Part shown: piece by piece, positions 63,603-64,000 of the stretch
How positions within the stretch are numbered: the stretch's first letter is position 1
Layout of the letters: every line of letters begins with the position of its first letter
NCBI GenBank assembly: GCA_000179315.1
Contig: ADZZ01000702.1
Span: 1-64,000, forward strand
Origin: a delta proteobacterium NaphS2
GTDB taxonomy: Bacteria; Desulfobacterota; DSM-4660; Desulfatiglandales; Desulfatiglandaceae
Reading direction: 5' to 3'
DNA: 64,000 nucleotides
Notes under the pieces: model-generated
Seen by the model: only the letters and a program-made list of their open reading frames with translations
Told to the model about the DNA's origin: nothing
The model's database searches: none
Position numbers and translations under genes: made by a program

Positions 63603-64000
63603 AACAATGTTCAATGCAGTCAAAAGCGGAACGCCGTTTTGGACGAGACTCCCCAGGGTCCGCGAAAAACGGGCCACTGCCGTTTTGATATTGAAGGCTC
63701 CCAAAAGGGGCATGGCAAGTTTTATGCGATCCCACGTGTAACGCCCCTTCCTGGAGTTTTTAAAGCGCCAGAACAAAACAATGGCGCCGATGGTCACCAA
63801 AAGCACCAGCCACCAGAATTTCATGAGAAAGTGGCTGATCCCAATGAGTATGACGGTCGGCAGCGGGAGCGCCTGATGCATTTCATTGAAGATCCGGGTT
63901 ACATTGGGCACCACGAAGGCCACCAAAAAGAAAACCACCACCACGCCCACGCAGCTCATCAGGAACGGATACGCCATGGCAGCTTTCAAGCGCCCCCGTA
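63603..64000 (-). pseudogene. gspF: 5' part of gspF, partial at the window edge
   Basis: The frame runs in from beyond the window and encodes RLKAAMAYPFLMSCVGVVVVFFLVAFVVPNVTRIFNEMHQALPLPTVILIGISHFLMKFWWLVLLVTIGAIVLFWRF, then the AVARFSRTLGSLVQNGVPLLTALNIV motif of the GspF/PilC family. At 63603 it enters the insertion sequence and stops after about a dozen foreign codons (63555). GspF is the inner-membrane platform protein; its first cytoplasmic domain lies outside the window. Confidence 0.9.

Overview
The window reads as chromosomal DNA of a Gram-negative delta-type proteobacterium, most likely a sulfate-reducer relative of the Desulfobacterales. This is inferred from the mix of a large fused pyruvate:ferredoxin oxidoreductase, a LUD-domain protein, complete-looking type IV pilus and type II secretion blocks, and many toxin-antitoxin modules. 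No rRNA, tRNA or CRISPR array was recognised, so the taxonomic assignment is inference only.

Layout. 0-6.6 kb: housekeeping genes (cNMP/PilZ sensor, nadE, a small membrane protein, LUD protein, LysM protein, panE, panB). 7-10.3 kb: two PilT-family ATPases with a zinc-ribbon protein and a small unknown protein, behind a consensus promoter. 10.4-18.2 kb: GHMP kinase, NUDIX hydrolase, a higBA remnant, surE, pyruvate:ferredoxin oxidoreductase and signal peptidase I. 18.4-23.3 kb: an accessory island with a 166-bp MITE, toxin-antitoxin genes and a complete 2.7-kb transposon that has split a RelE-like toxin gene. 23.3-27.2 kb: a minor-pilin cluster (PilX-, PilW-, PilV-, FimT-like). 27.1-28.7 kb: a PIN/RHH pair bracketed by a direct duplication of the pilin promoter. 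29-36.6 kb: pilM-N-O-P, a CsgG/FlgO-like gene, pilQ and a TPR lipoprotein. 36.7-43.4 kb: three toxin-antitoxin pairs around a 1277-residue Ig-repeat lipoprotein. 43.7-48.2 kb: a LysM protein, a trypsin-like protease, a HAD phosphatase and another toxin-antitoxin pair. 48.3-64 kb: a type II secretion operon on the minus strand (F-G-H-I-J-K-L-M-N-C-A-B-D-E) whose gspF is cut by an IS4-family element.

How it works together. The pilus genes encode the inner-membrane assembly platform, secretin, pilotin-like TPR protein, minor pilins and retraction motors; the major pilin, pilB, pilC and prepilin peptidase are not here. The type II system would share the prepilin peptidase and signal peptidase functions, but it lacks an intact gspF in this sequence and is probably inactive unless another copy exists. 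Seven or eight toxin-antitoxin loci lie in the gaps between the surface-structure operons; two have broken toxins.

The most notable observations come from mobile DNA. There are two 166-bp foldback MITE copies, each with a perfect 8-bp target duplication, and one of them has replaced the stop codon of a GHMP kinase. There is a transposon with 22-bp perfect inverted repeats, 8-bp target duplications, three overlapping genes and iteron-like sites, inserted in a toxin gene. There is an IS4-type element with a 9-bp target duplication in gspF. Finally, a duplicated pilin promoter and gene start flank a toxin-antitoxin module.
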